Positions 32,951-41,641 of a stretch of 64,000 nt of DNA are shown piece after piece. Positions within the stretch are counted from its first letter, which is position 1. Each line of letters begins with the position of its first letter. Both the position numbers and the translations under genes were made by a program. The notes under the pieces are model-generated. The model was given only the letters and a program-made list of their open reading frames with translations. It did not search any database and was not told the origin of the DNA. This DNA is from Agromyces ramosus (lineage in GTDB: Bacteria; Actinomycetota; Actinomycetes; Actinomycetales; Microbacteriaceae): the NCBI RefSeq assembly GCF_030817175.1, contig NZ_JAUSYY010000001.1:2728001-2792000 (forward strand), written 5' to 3'.

Positions 32951-33556
32951 ATGAACTCCATCGACTGCATCACCCTCGAAGTGGCTGACACCACGGCGGC
33001 CGAACGCTTCTACGAAGCCGCGTTCGGTCTGGGCGACCTGGTGCGTGTGCGGGCGTCGGATGCCGCGACCACGGGCTTCCGCGGGTTCACGCTGTCGCTC
33101 GTGGTGTCGCAGCCCTCGACCGTCAACGGCCTGATCGACTCGGCGGTCGCCGCCGGTGCCGCCACGCTGAAGTCGGCCGAGAAGTCGCTGTGGGGCTACG
33201 GCGGCGTGGTGCAGGCCCCCGACGGCACGATCTGGCAGCTGGTCACGTCGGCGAAGAAGGACACCGGCCCCGATGCCCGCACGATCGACGAGGTCGTGCT
33301 CCTGCTGGGCGCCGGCGACGTGGGCGCGAGCAAGCGGTTCTACGTCGACCGGGGACTCACCGTCGGCAAGGGCTTCGGCAACTACGTCGACTTCTCGATG
33401 CCGTCGAGCCCGGTCGGTCTCGGGCTCTACAAGCGCCGCGCCCTCGCCAAGGTCGCCGGCGTCGACGCCGAGGGGAGCGGATCCCACCGCTTGGTCATCA
33501 ACGGCGGCGCGGAGCCGTTCACCGACCCCGACGGATTCGCGTGGGAGCCCGCATAA
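32951..33556 (+). CDS. VOC/glyoxalase-family protein, copy 2
   Basis: 201 residues, strongly similar to the protein at 30055-30690 from MNSIDCITLEVAD to FTDPDGFAWEPA; differences are mainly conservative and the C-terminal nine residues of copy 1 are absent. ATG preceded by GGGGGAGGAGGAACG, so unlike copy 1 it has a leader and strong ribosome site. It follows the TetR gene by 66 bp and could be in its regulon. Confidence 0.85.
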   Translation: MNSIDCITLEVADTTAAERFYEAAFGLGDLVRVRASDAATTGFRGFTLSLVVSQPSTVNGLIDSAVAAGAATLKSAEKSLWGYGGVVQAPDGTIWQLVTSAKKDTGPDARTIDEVVLLLGAGDVGASKRFYVDRGLTVGKGFGNYVDFSMPSSPVGLGLYKRRALAKVAGVDAEGSGSHRLVINGGAEPFTDPDGFAWEPA

Positions 33557-33617
33557 GTGGACTCGGGTAGGCGGTTCGCGCCCGTTCGCCGAGGGCGCAG
33601 CCTCTGAGTAGGTGGCA

Positions 33618-33653
33618 CCAACTCAGCATGCTAAGTTGGAGTTCCAAACTCAG
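33618..33653. promoter_or_regulatory. Probable HxlR operator/promoter of the SDR gene
   Basis: CCAACTCAG (33618-33626), AAGTTGGA (33633-33640) and TTCCAAACTCAG (33642-33653), nearly the same arrangement as the HxlR/MFS divergent region at 62285-62334. The shared block runs TCAGCnTGCTAA then TTGGAG. Confidence 0.7.
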
Positions 33654-33690
33654 ATCGCGGCGGACCACCGCACAGACCGAAGGGCACATC

Positions 33691-34395
33691 ATGACCACGT
33701 TGCAAGGAGCCGTCGTGCTCGTCACCGGAGCGAACGGCGGACTCGGCACCGAGTTCGTGCAGCAGGCCCTCGAGCGCGGCGCCGCGAAGGTGTACGCGAC
33801 GGCGCGCACCCCACGGGAGTGGAGCGACGACCGAGTGGTGGCACTCGCCCTCGACGTGACGGATGCCGCGTCGATCGCCGAGGCCGCCTCCATCGCCGCC
33901 GACACCACCGTCGTCGTGAACAACGCCGGCGCGCTGGCACCGTCGACGATGCTCGACGCCGACCTCGGCGAGGTGCGGGCCTTGTTCGAGACCAACGTGT
34001 TCGGACCACTCGCCGTGGCGCAGGCGTTCGCGCCGGTGCTGATCGCGAACGGCGGCGGCGCGCTCGTCGATATCCACTCCGCGCTCAGCTGGCACGCCGC
34101 GGGCAACGCCTACAGCGCGACCAAGGCGGCGTTCTGGTCGGTGACGAACTCGCTCCGTCTCGAGCTCGCGCCGCACGGCACGCAGGTCGTCGGCGTGCAC
34201 CTGGGCTACACCGACACGCCCATGATCGCCGATCTCGACGTGCCGAAGGGTCGCCCCGACGACATCGTGCGACGCGTCTACGACGGCGTCGAGTCGGGGG
34301 AGCACGAAGTGCTCGCCGACGACACCGCCGTGTACGTGAAGAGCGTGCTGTCGCGGCCGGTCGTCGAGCAGTACCCGCAGCTCGCGGCGAGCTGA
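33691..34395 (+). CDS. Short-chain dehydrogenase/reductase
   Basis: 234 residues; ATG preceded by GAAGGG. TGANGGLG (residue 12 region) binds NAD(P), NNAG at about 77, catalytic Ser in DIHSALSW and YSATK (Tyr/Lys), then GVHLGYTDTPM. A classical SDR of the short actinobacterial type often induced together with HxlR regulators. Its promoter shares an operator-like block with the HxlR/MFS locus at 62.3 kb. Substrate unknown. Confidence 0.9.
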   Translation: MTTLQGAVVLVTGANGGLGTEFVQQALERGAAKVYATARTPREWSDDRVVALALDVTDAASIAEAASIAADTTVVVNNAGALAPSTMLDADLGEVRALFETNVFGPLAVAQAFAPVLIANGGGALVDIHSALSWHAAGNAYSATKAAFWSVTNSLRLELAPHGTQVVGVHLGYTDTPMIADLDVPKGRPDDIVRRVYDGVESGEHEVLADDTAVYVKSVLSRPVVEQYPQLAAS

Positions 34396-34422
34396 GCCGC
34401 GGCATCCGCTCGATCCGGCGCC

Positions 34423-35160
34423 GTGGGTGAGTGGCAGGATGTCCCTCGAACCGACTTCGCCGGCCTGGGAGGACTTCTGAACGCCATCACCGATGCTCGC
34501 TCCGAGCTCGCCGCCCTCTGCGAGCGGGGCCTCGAGTGGTACCCCGACGTGCCACGGCAGTCGACGGATGCCCCGAGCGCGCGCCCCGCTGCCGTGCTCG
34601 TGCTGTTCGGGGTGCTCGACTCCGTGCCTTCCCGAACCGGTGGGGCGGTCGCTCGCGATCTCGACGTGCTGCTGCTCCGGCGTGCGGCGACCCTCGGCAG
34701 CCACGCGGGGCAGATCGCCTTTCCGGGTGGCCGGCTCGAGGCATCCGACGACGGACCCATCGCGGCCGCGATCCGTGAGGCGGGCGAGGAGACCGGGGTC
34801 GACCCCGACGGAATCGAGCCGCTCGGAACGCTGCCGCCGATGCCGGTTCCCGTGAGCAACCACGTCGTCACGCCGGTGCCGGCGTGGTGGACGCGCCCGT
34901 CGCAGGTGGCGGCGGTCGACCACGACGAGTCGGTCGACGTGTTCCGGGTGCCCGTCGCCGACCTGCTGGAGCCGGCCAACCGGGCGAACACGCAGCACAC
35001 CGTCGGCACGCAGACGTTCCGCTCGCCGGCGTTCACGGTGGGCGGCCGCATCGTGTGGGGGTTCACGGCGCTCGTGCTCGCGCGCATGTTCGACGAGCTC
35101 GGGTGGTCGGAGCCTTGGGATCCCGAGCGCATCGTCGAGCGCGACGACCTGGCGCGTTGA
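34423..35160 (+). CDS. NUDIX hydrolase, CoA pyrophosphatase-like
   Basis: 245 residues from GTG. Nudix box GGRLEASDDGPIAAAIREAGEETGV (in part: GGRLE, REAGEETGV) near residue 105, preceded by GSHAGQIAFPGG, the CoA-diphosphatase (UPF0035) signature. Cleaves CoA derivatives to phosphopantetheine and ADP, by family analogy. Clear ribosome site absent; 27 bp downstream of the SDR stop. Confidence 0.88.
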   Translation: MGEWQDVPRTDFAGLGGLLNAITDARSELAALCERGLEWYPDVPRQSTDAPSARPAAVLVLFGVLDSVPSRTGGAVARDLDVLLLRRAATLGSHAGQIAFPGGRLEASDDGPIAAAIREAGEETGVDPDGIEPLGTLPPMPVPVSNHVVTPVPAWWTRPSQVAAVDHDESVDVFRVPVADLLEPANRANTQHTVGTQTFRSPAFTVGGRIVWGFTALVLARMFDELGWSEPWDPERIVERDDLAR

Positions 35161-35190
35161 CGCTGTCTCGCCAGATCCCTTCACTGTTGG

Positions 35191-36129
35191 TCAGGACTTG
35201 ACGGCTCCGGCGGTGAGGCCCTCGATGACCTGCCGTTGAAGCACGAGAAACAGGATGATCGGCACCAGCATGACGATCGTCGCACCCGCCAAGGCGCCGG
35301 TGATGTTGAACCCGAACTGCGATTTGAACGCAGCGAGCGCAAGCTGGACGCTCTGATTCTCAGCGGAGACGGTCAGGAGGTTGGCGAAGAAGAACTCGTT
35401 CCAGATTTGGACGAACGCGACCACGGACACCGTTGCGATGGCTGGGCGCGACAGCGGCAGGACAACACGACCGAGGATCGTGAAGTACCCGGCGCCGTCC
35501 ATCATGGCCGCTTCCTCGAGTTCCGGGGGAATCGACTGCAGGAACGATCGGAGCACCACGAAGGTGAACGGGAACTGCAACGCCGCGTAGAGGATAACGA
35601 GGCCGATCTTCGAATCGAAGAGACCGAGCTCGCGGACGATGAAGAATACCGGGGTAGCCAGGCCGACGAGCGGGACAGCGAGTGCCAGCGCGAAGGTGAC
35701 GTTGAGGAATGCCTTCCCGCGGAAGTCGAATCGCGCGAGAGGGTAGGCGGCGAGGAACGCGACGACGAGCGCTCCGATGGTCCCGCCGATCGCGTACAGG
35801 AGGGAGTTGAAGATGTACTCCTGGAGATGAATCTGGGTGAACGCGTCGATGTAACCCTGAACTGTGAGGGGAGTGGGCCAGAACCCCTCGCCCGTGTTGA
35901 TCTGAGCTGCGGTCTTGAAGCTTGAGACCATCACCCAGAACGCGGGAAGGAGAGAGAGCACGGTCGCCACGATGAGGACCACGTAGAGGACTGTCGAGGC
36001 GAGCGCTCCTCGCCGATCCGAGAGATGTCGCCGCCGAGTCGTCACCCTGGCGGAGCCCAGCGCATCTCGTCGAGCGGGAAGCGGTGCCTGCTTGGAAGTC
36101 GCGCCAGTGGAAGTTGCGCTTGCGGTCAT
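35191..36129 (-). CDS. Carbohydrate ABC transporter permease (MalG-like)
   Basis: 312 residues; six membrane helices after a 45-residue basic N-terminus. The EAA loop is EEAAMMDGAGYFTILGRVVLPLSRPAIA (in part EEAAMMDGAG, LPLSRPA), the site contacting the ATPase. C-terminal VIEGLTAGAVKS is characteristic of the MalG/CUT1 class. Third gene after the binding protein and first permease, two bases downstream of the latter. No ATPase gene is near, so it probably shares a general MsiK/UgpC-like ATPase encoded elsewhere. Confidence 0.9.
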   Translation of the reverse strand: MTASATSTGATSKQAPLPARRDALGSARVTTRRRHLSDRRGALASTVLYVVLIVATVLSLLPAFWVMVSSFKTAAQINTGEGFWPTPLTVQGYIDAFTQIHLQEYIFNSLLYAIGGTIGALVVAFLAAYPLARFDFRGKAFLNVTFALALAVPLVGLATPVFFIVRELGLFDSKIGLVILYAALQFPFTFVVLRSFLQSIPPELEEAAMMDGAGYFTILGRVVLPLSRPAIATVSVVAFVQIWNEFFFANLLTVSAENQSVQLALAAFKSQFGFNITGALAGATIVMLVPIILFLVLQRQVIEGLTAGAVKS

Positions 36130-36131
36130 GA

Positions 36132-37043
36132 TCAACGATCTCCGATTCGGAAGAGCCGGCGGACCAGAATGATCAGGATTGCACCGACTCCGATGATCAC
36201 GGTCCCTACGGCGTTTGCGTAACCCCAGTCGCCCTGGAGATACGCACGGTATGCGTACAGCGCAAGGGAGACGGTCGCGTCGTCTGGCCCGCCGGCGGTG
36301 AGGATGAACACGAGGTCGAACATGCCGATGTCTGCGAGTACGCGGATGAGCACGCATGTGCCGATCGCGTTGCGGAGTAGGGGCAACGTGATCAGAAATT
36401 GCTGTTGCAGCTCGCTGGCCCCATCGACACGCGCCGCTTCGTACAGCTCCCGCGGGATCGAGGCGATCTCGGCCATGATCACGATCATCACGAAGCCGAG
36501 AATGAACGCGAAGGTCCCGGCAACGGCCCAGCGGGCGGTCTCGCTGTCGAACAGCCAGTCCCGGCCGCTGATCCTGATCGAGGCGAGGATGCTGTTCAGC
36601 AACCCGGATCGTGGGTTGTAGAACATCGAGAAGATGAGCGCATACGCGGCGCCGGATATCACGAACGGGATGAAGAGCAGAGTCCGGAACGTCTTCCAGC
36701 CGCGCAGCTTCAGGGCGAGGACGATCCCCACCCCAACACCGAGCGGTACCTGGACGAAGACGCCGATGGCGAGGTAGAAGAGCGTGTTTCCGAGCGCCTT
36801 CGCGAACACGGGGTCCGTGATCATCCGCTGGTAGTTCTCGAAGCCCACGATCTCCAGGGACCGCCCGCTCCATGATGTAAAGGACGTCGCGATGAGGACC
36901 ACGAGGGGTACCGCGAAGAACGTTCCGAAGAGGATCGCTGCGGGGGCGACGGAGAGGAACGCTGAGAAGCGCATTCCTCGAGGTATGGGCGACCCGGCTA
37001 CGCCGCCGTGCTGACGACGTAGCCGGACGGTCGGCGCGCTCAC
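36132..37043 (-). CDS. Carbohydrate ABC transporter permease (MalF-like)
   Basis: 303 residues from GTG at 37043, which overlaps the TGA of the binding-protein gene (GTGA). Six helices; EAA loop YEAARVDGASELQQQFLITLPLL (in part YEAARVDGAS). Partner of the MalG-like permease in a CUT1-type importer. The stop lies two bases before the next gene's start. Confidence 0.9.
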   Translation of the reverse strand: MSAPTVRLRRQHGGVAGSPIPRGMRFSAFLSVAPAAILFGTFFAVPLVVLIATSFTSWSGRSLEIVGFENYQRMITDPVFAKALGNTLFYLAIGVFVQVPLGVGVGIVLALKLRGWKTFRTLLFIPFVISGAAYALIFSMFYNPRSGLLNSILASIRISGRDWLFDSETARWAVAGTFAFILGFVMIVIMAEIASIPRELYEAARVDGASELQQQFLITLPLLRNAIGTCVLIRVLADIGMFDLVFILTAGGPDDATVSLALYAYRAYLQGDWGYANAVGTVIIGVGAILIILVRRLFRIGDR

Positions 37044-38374
37044 GGTTGTTCGCCACCTGCATTCGCGTCCTCGGCGAGGCGTGTGAGGAAGGCATCGGTG
37101 TCGATATCGCCCTGCACGTAGGCGGGCCACAGGTTCTTCCACGCGTTGCCGAAGCCTGCCGGCCCATGAACGCGAACGTGGGGGTAGGTCTGGGCCACGT
37201 CGTTGGACGCGGTGACGAGGGCGGATGACAGCGGTTCCAGATCCGCGGCTTCGAGGGCCTTCTCGTCGACAATCACCGCCGGGTTGGCTCCGGTCTGCTC
37301 GGCCTGGACAATCACTTCTTCCTCGGATGAGACGAATCTGAGGAAAGCGAGCACCGCTTCGAGCTCGGTCTGATCTTCGGTACCTGAGACCCATCCTGCG
37401 CCCGAGACGACGACGAGGCCCTGGCCGTCGTCCCAGCCGGGGGAGACCGAGTATCCGGTCGATTCGTAGAGGCCGTCGATGGCGGCATCACCCTGCAAGT
37501 TGGTCTTCACGAACCATGGTCCGTTGGGCACCGTGGCGGCCGAACCGGAGAGGTATGCTGCGGCAGCGTTCTGGAACTCGCCGGAGAAGGCGTCGGAGTT
37601 GACGAGGCCCTCGACGTGCCAGTCTCGGAGCCGTTCGGTGGCGTTGTATGCGGCCTCGTCGTCGACGTAGTTCGACCCGGCGATCCCCTCGGTGAGGAAA
37701 TCCTGGCCGCCTGGCGCGGTACCGATCAGGTTGGTCCACATGAGCATGGTCGCCCAATCGCCGTCCAGTGCGAGCGGGATCGTGCCGGTCGCTGCGATCG
37801 CTCGGGCGCCATCCTCGAATTCGTTCCATGTCGAGGGCAGTTCGTCGTAGCCGGCTTCGGCCCAGAGGTCCTTGTTGTAGTAGATCCCGATGGGGTCGCG
37901 TTGCTGTGGGATGGCCCAGACCTCCCCGCCTGCTCCGGTGAGCGCATCGAACGTGCCGGGTTGGAATGAATCCGCCCATGCGCTGTCGGAGGCAAGGTCA
38001 TCGGTGAAGTCGTGGAGAGACCCGGTTTCGGAGAGCGCTGCGATCTCAGCAGAATTGAGCTGGAACACGTCGGGAAGGTCGTCTGCAAGGGCCAGACGCT
38101 GGTAATACTGCAGACGTTCATCCCCTGAACCTGCGTTGGCATTGCTGAGCGTCTCGATGCGGTACGTGCCTTCGAACTCCTCGTTGAAACGCTGAGCCGC
38201 CTCGTAGTTGTACTGCAGGAACGGGTCGGTGGGGGACTCCTGGCAGGTCGCGCACGTGATGACGATCTCACCAGCCGCGTCTTCCGTGCCGCTGGCGTTG
38301 CAAGCCCCGAGGGTCATGCTTCCTGCGGCAATCGTTGCGATCACGACTGCTCGGCCGAATTTGCTGTGTGTCAT
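37040..38374 (-). CDS. Carbohydrate ABC transporter substrate-binding lipoprotein
   Basis: 444 residues. Signal peptide with lipobox TLGAC (Cys at about residue 25) for lipid anchoring. SBP_bac_1 fold: IPQQRDPIGIYYNKDLWAEAGYDELPSTWNEF and AAAAYLSGSAATVPNGPW are typical of CUT1 binding proteins. ATG at 38374 preceded by GAAGGAGACGG. Second gene of the operon, 67 bp after the FAD oxidoreductase. Sugar unknown; the oxidoreductase suggests a modified sugar or glycoside. Confidence 0.92.
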   Translation of the reverse strand: MTHSKFGRAVVIATIAAGSMTLGACNASGTEDAAGEIVITCATCQESPTDPFLQYNYEAAQRFNEEFEGTYRIETLSNANAGSGDERLQYYQRLALADDLPDVFQLNSAEIAALSETGSLHDFTDDLASDSAWADSFQPGTFDALTGAGGEVWAIPQQRDPIGIYYNKDLWAEAGYDELPSTWNEFEDGARAIAATGTIPLALDGDWATMLMWTNLIGTAPGGQDFLTEGIAGSNYVDDEAAYNATERLRDWHVEGLVNSDAFSGEFQNAAAAYLSGSAATVPNGPWFVKTNLQGDAAIDGLYESTGYSVSPGWDDGQGLVVVSGAGWVSGTEDQTELEAVLAFLRFVSSEEEVIVQAEQTGANPAVIVDEKALEAADLEPLSSALVTASNDVAQTYPHVRVHGPAGFGNAWKNLWPAYVQGDIDTDAFLTRLAEDANAGGEQP

Positions 38375-38441
38375 GCGGTTCCGTCTCCTTCAAGGGTTGG
38401 GTACGGGTTTCTGGAGCCCGATCTTCAGGTTGAAGCTGTGT

Positions 38442-40064
38442 CTAGTAGCCGACGATCCGAGGCCAGTGCCGTTCGATCCCCGCGCTGTCCAATCGCTTCT
38501 GGAACTCTTCAAGCAGCTTTTCCGAGTCTCGGACGGCCTTCGGCGTCGTCGCGTTGGCTTCACAGAACGCGATGAGGTGGGCCCCGACTTCAGCGACGTT
38601 CCACTCGACCAGCGGCATTCGGTATGCGCCATTGGTGATGTGGGTGGTGCCGATGTTCTTTGCGGCGGGGAGAAGGTTCGTGATCCTGACCGGAATGATG
38701 CAGCCAAGGGGGATTTCAAAGGGGCTGCAGCCGATGTCGATGTATGGATCGCCGCCCGTAGATGGGTGCAGGTCGATCCGGTAGATGCCGACGCCGACGG
38801 AGTCGCGATGCTGCACCGCCCCGTGTTCGCCGCGAATCTCGAGCGAGATCTCCTGTTCGACCACGGTGTGCTCAGCGACGATCCGACGTGCCTCTCGTAC
38901 ATAGGGTGCCAGGGCGAGCCCGTCGCTCGCGCTGCCAAGGAGGTCTCCGCGCAGTCGGAGGCCGGGCCAGCCCGTGCCTCCGTCGGGACGTGGAGCTTCG
39001 GTCTGCAACCAGTACAGGAAGGAGCGCGACAGGGACCGTGCTCGTTGAATGTGGAGCTCTGCGTCTGGAACCTCGAAGATCGGTGACTCCCAGTAATCGA
39101 TCTGGGGCCAATTCACGAGGGTGATGTCGGACCGGTATGCGCCCGGCACGAAGTTCTGTCGGGCTGCGATCCGCCTGAACGTCCACAGATTGCGGTCCAT
39201 CTCACCCACTCGTTGGTCGGCGTAGTCGGGGCGGATGGATCCGAGGTCGCCGTCCGGATTGGGGCGAAACTCGTGTCGCACCGGGGTGAGTCTCTTGGGG
39301 TGGGGTGCCGTGAACGAAAGCTGCCCCTCGGGCCAGTGCGGGGCGCGTGCAGCCAGAAAGTGCTCATACTCCGCGGGCTTGTCGATGGTGTGGTCGCCGT
39401 CGACGTGGTCGATCGCGAAGCACACGCTCACGGGCTGCATGTTGAGGGGGTCCGCTTGGGCGGGTGCGTGTGGTTCGCCCGTCGATGTCCGTGATTCTGC
39501 ACCGGTGACGTACTCGGCGCCGGCGAGAGGAAGCAGGTCGCCAAGCTCCGTCGCATCGACCACCCAGGTCGCGCCGATGGTCACGGGTTCGTCGGTTCGC
39601 GTGTCTCGGAAGGTGACTGCCCTGACGGTGTCTCCATCGACGTCAGCGCTCACCGGGGCGTGTTCCATGAGGACGCGGAGTCGTCCCGCAGCTCGATGGG
39701 GCGCCAGAAGCGCATCGATGACGGCGACGGTCACGAGCGGTTCATGACACAGGTCCGATACCTTGGCCGCACCGGGATTGAGGGCCCCGCGTGTGCGAGC
39801 TTCCTCGGTGAGCGGGTAGTGGTCGCGATAGTAGCGTCGGATCTCGTTGCGCAGATGACGATATGTCGCTGTTGAACCGAACTGTTCAATCCACAGATGT
39901 TCGTCGGGTGGGACTGCCTGCGACGTCAGCACTCCTCCCAGCCAGCGTGTGGGCTCTGTGAGGACGACGTTGAGTCCGTTGCGCGCTGCAGTGAGGGCTG
40001 CGGCGACGCCGCCGATTCCGCCACCAACAACCAGGACAGTGGTTCCGATACTTTGCACGCCCAC
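38442..40064 (-). CDS. FAD-dependent oxidoreductase (FAD_oxidored family)
   Basis: 540 residues from GTG with AAGG upstream. N-terminal FAD motif VVGGGIGGVAAALTAARNG, then WLGGVLTSQ, DATELGDLLPLAGAEYV, and C-terminal YRMPLVEWNVAEVGAHLIAFC. This PF12831-type flavoprotein is often encoded beside carbohydrate ABC importers and is thought to oxidise sugars or glycosides. First gene of the importer operon and divergent, 29 bp apart, from an AraC regulator. Confidence 0.88.
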   Translation of the reverse strand: MGVQSIGTTVLVVGGGIGGVAAALTAARNGLNVVLTEPTRWLGGVLTSQAVPPDEHLWIEQFGSTATYRHLRNEIRRYYRDHYPLTEEARTRGALNPGAAKVSDLCHEPLVTVAVIDALLAPHRAAGRLRVLMEHAPVSADVDGDTVRAVTFRDTRTDEPVTIGATWVVDATELGDLLPLAGAEYVTGAESRTSTGEPHAPAQADPLNMQPVSVCFAIDHVDGDHTIDKPAEYEHFLAARAPHWPEGQLSFTAPHPKRLTPVRHEFRPNPDGDLGSIRPDYADQRVGEMDRNLWTFRRIAARQNFVPGAYRSDITLVNWPQIDYWESPIFEVPDAELHIQRARSLSRSFLYWLQTEAPRPDGGTGWPGLRLRGDLLGSASDGLALAPYVREARRIVAEHTVVEQEISLEIRGEHGAVQHRDSVGVGIYRIDLHPSTGGDPYIDIGCSPFEIPLGCIIPVRITNLLPAAKNIGTTHITNGAYRMPLVEWNVAEVGAHLIAFCEANATTPKAVRDSEKLLEEFQKRLDSAGIERHWPRIVGY

Positions 40065-40081
40065 AATGCTGCCTTGACGGC

Positions 40082-40087
40082 TAGCTT
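40082..40087 (+). promoter_or_regulatory. Leaderless -10 box of AraC gene
   Basis: TAGCTT, six bases before the ATG at 40094. With only 29 bp to the divergent FAD gene, the AraC promoter extends into that gene's start. Confidence 0.5.
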
Positions 40088-40093
40088 CAGTAC

Positions 40094-40933
40094 ATGGCTG
40101 GTTCGCGCATAAATGTGTCTGAAATTGATCCTGCCTCGCGCCACCTCAGCCTGCTGCACTGCGTCGTGCAGCCGCTGAAGCAGGACCCAGGCAGTCAGGT
40201 CGGTCCCCGAGCGCAACGTCAGATCCAGATGGTCCTCGTGCACTCAGGACTCATGTCCGTTTCAATCCAAGGCGGGCGGACGTACGACGTCACCGCGGGT
40301 CAGATGTGCATCCTCCTTCCGGACCACATTGAGACGATTCGCTTTCCGACGAACGGCGTCACCTCCCAGACGATCATTCGAGGTGATCCCGAGAGGCTCA
40401 CCGACGCCATGCAGGCATGGTTGGAGAACCTGCGTCCAACGCGCAACCTCTCTGCCGCACTGACGTACCTGGCGAGGGAAGCGGTAGCGACGGTTCAGAC
40501 TCGCCTCACAGCGCAAGGCGCGCTGGTTGACGCTCTCAGCACCGCATTGCTGTGGCGCTTCATCGCCGAGTTCGAGAACTACCCGGCCGCCCTTCCGGAA
40601 CGCATTGAAGAGGCTCGCCTCTTCATTCATCAGCACCTCGAGGAAGAGATCACCCTCGACGACATCGCGAAGGCGGCACACGTCACCCCGGCTCACCTGA
40701 TTCGTATCTTTCGGGAGCACGTGGGCACCACCCCGACGAGGTATCTCTGGGAGCGACGAATCACCTTGGGAATGGAGCTCTTGACGAGCTCGGGAATGCC
40801 GGTTTCGGTGGTTGCCGTCAGATCGGGGTTCAAGACGAGCTTTCACTTCGCGAGAAGGATCAAGGAGGCAAGCGGGCTCTCGCCGACCGCATTGCGTGAG
40901 GCGTCATGGCGCCCCTCGCAGTCGTCTGAATGA
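40094..40933 (+). CDS. AraC-family regulator of the sugar importer operon
   Basis: 279 residues. N-terminal cupin-type sensor (about 30-110; LVHSGLMSVSIQGGRTYDVTAGQMCILLPDHIETI in parts) and C-terminal AraC HTH pair at about 175-272 (ITLDDIAKAAHVTPAHLIRIFREHVGTTPTRYLWERRI; VAVRSGFKTSFHFARRIKE). Divergent from the FAD oxidoreductase-ABC operon, which it most likely activates with the imported compound as ligand. Confidence 0.9.
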   Translation: MAGSRINVSEIDPASRHLSLLHCVVQPLKQDPGSQVGPRAQRQIQMVLVHSGLMSVSIQGGRTYDVTAGQMCILLPDHIETIRFPTNGVTSQTIIRGDPERLTDAMQAWLENLRPTRNLSAALTYLAREAVATVQTRLTAQGALVDALSTALLWRFIAEFENYPAALPERIEEARLFIHQHLEEEITLDDIAKAAHVTPAHLIRIFREHVGTTPTRYLWERRITLGMELLTSSGMPVSVVAVRSGFKTSFHFARRIKEASGLSPTALREASWRPSQSSE

Positions 40934-41004
40934 TCCGAAGAAGTCCTCGCCCCGCAGAGCCAAGTTCTTCCGATCGGCCCGTTCTCCATATACCCTCAGG
41001 GGGT

Positions 41005-41583
41005 ATGGATTTCAAAACCTCTGTCACCGGAATAGAACAGCACCAGGTCGAGGCGAAGACTCGCGGATGGCGCATCGCCGTGACCATCGCGATCGGCGTG
41101 CTCAGCGGTCTCGTCTTCCTCATCGGCGGGGTCGACGCCTCGATGCCGATGACGGTGGTCGGTATTGCGGCGCTCTGCTACCTCACGGCCGCCGTCACCG
41201 GCCTTCGCTGGATGGCCTGGGCGTTCGTCGCGATCGGCTCCGTCCTCGTCTTCGCCGCAGAGCTCGCCGACGTGCCGCGCTGGATCGTGCTCGCGCTCGC
41301 CGGCGTCGTGCTCGTCGCGATCGGCCTGATCAAGCGGCGTGCTGCGGCGACGACCCCGCAGGCGCTCGCCATGCTCGGCTACTTCGGCGTCGCGGTCGTC
41401 GCGCTGTTCCTCGCACCGACCGTCGGGCTCGTGCTCGCCGGCCTCGCGCTCGCCGCACACGCCGTTTGGGACGTCGTGCACTACCGCCGCGACGTCGTCG
41501 TGAACCGCTCGCTCGCACTCTGGTGCATCGGCCTCGATGTCTTCCTCGGCACGGCGTGCATCGTGCTCGCGATCACCGCCTGA
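41005..41583 (+). CDS. Multi-pass membrane protein, unknown
   Basis: 192 residues; ATG preceded by CAGGGGGT. A 20-residue charged N-terminus, then six hydrophobic helices (for example VTIAIGVLSGLVFLIGG, MTVVGIAALCYLTAAVTGL, IVLALAGVVLVAIGLI). Conserved HAVWDVVHYRR in helix 5 may be functional. No family recognised. Confidence 0.65.
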   Translation: MDFKTSVTGIEQHQVEAKTRGWRIAVTIAIGVLSGLVFLIGGVDASMPMTVVGIAALCYLTAAVTGLRWMAWAFVAIGSVLVFAAELADVPRWIVLALAGVVLVAIGLIKRRAAATTPQALAMLGYFGVAVVALFLAPTVGLVLAGLALAAHAVWDVVHYRRDVVVNRSLALWCIGLDVFLGTACIVLAITA

Positions 41584-41641
41584 GCGGCGGGTGCCCGCCA
41601 CGCAACGCGCGGGTAGCCTGAGGGCGACGAGAGGGGCAGGG

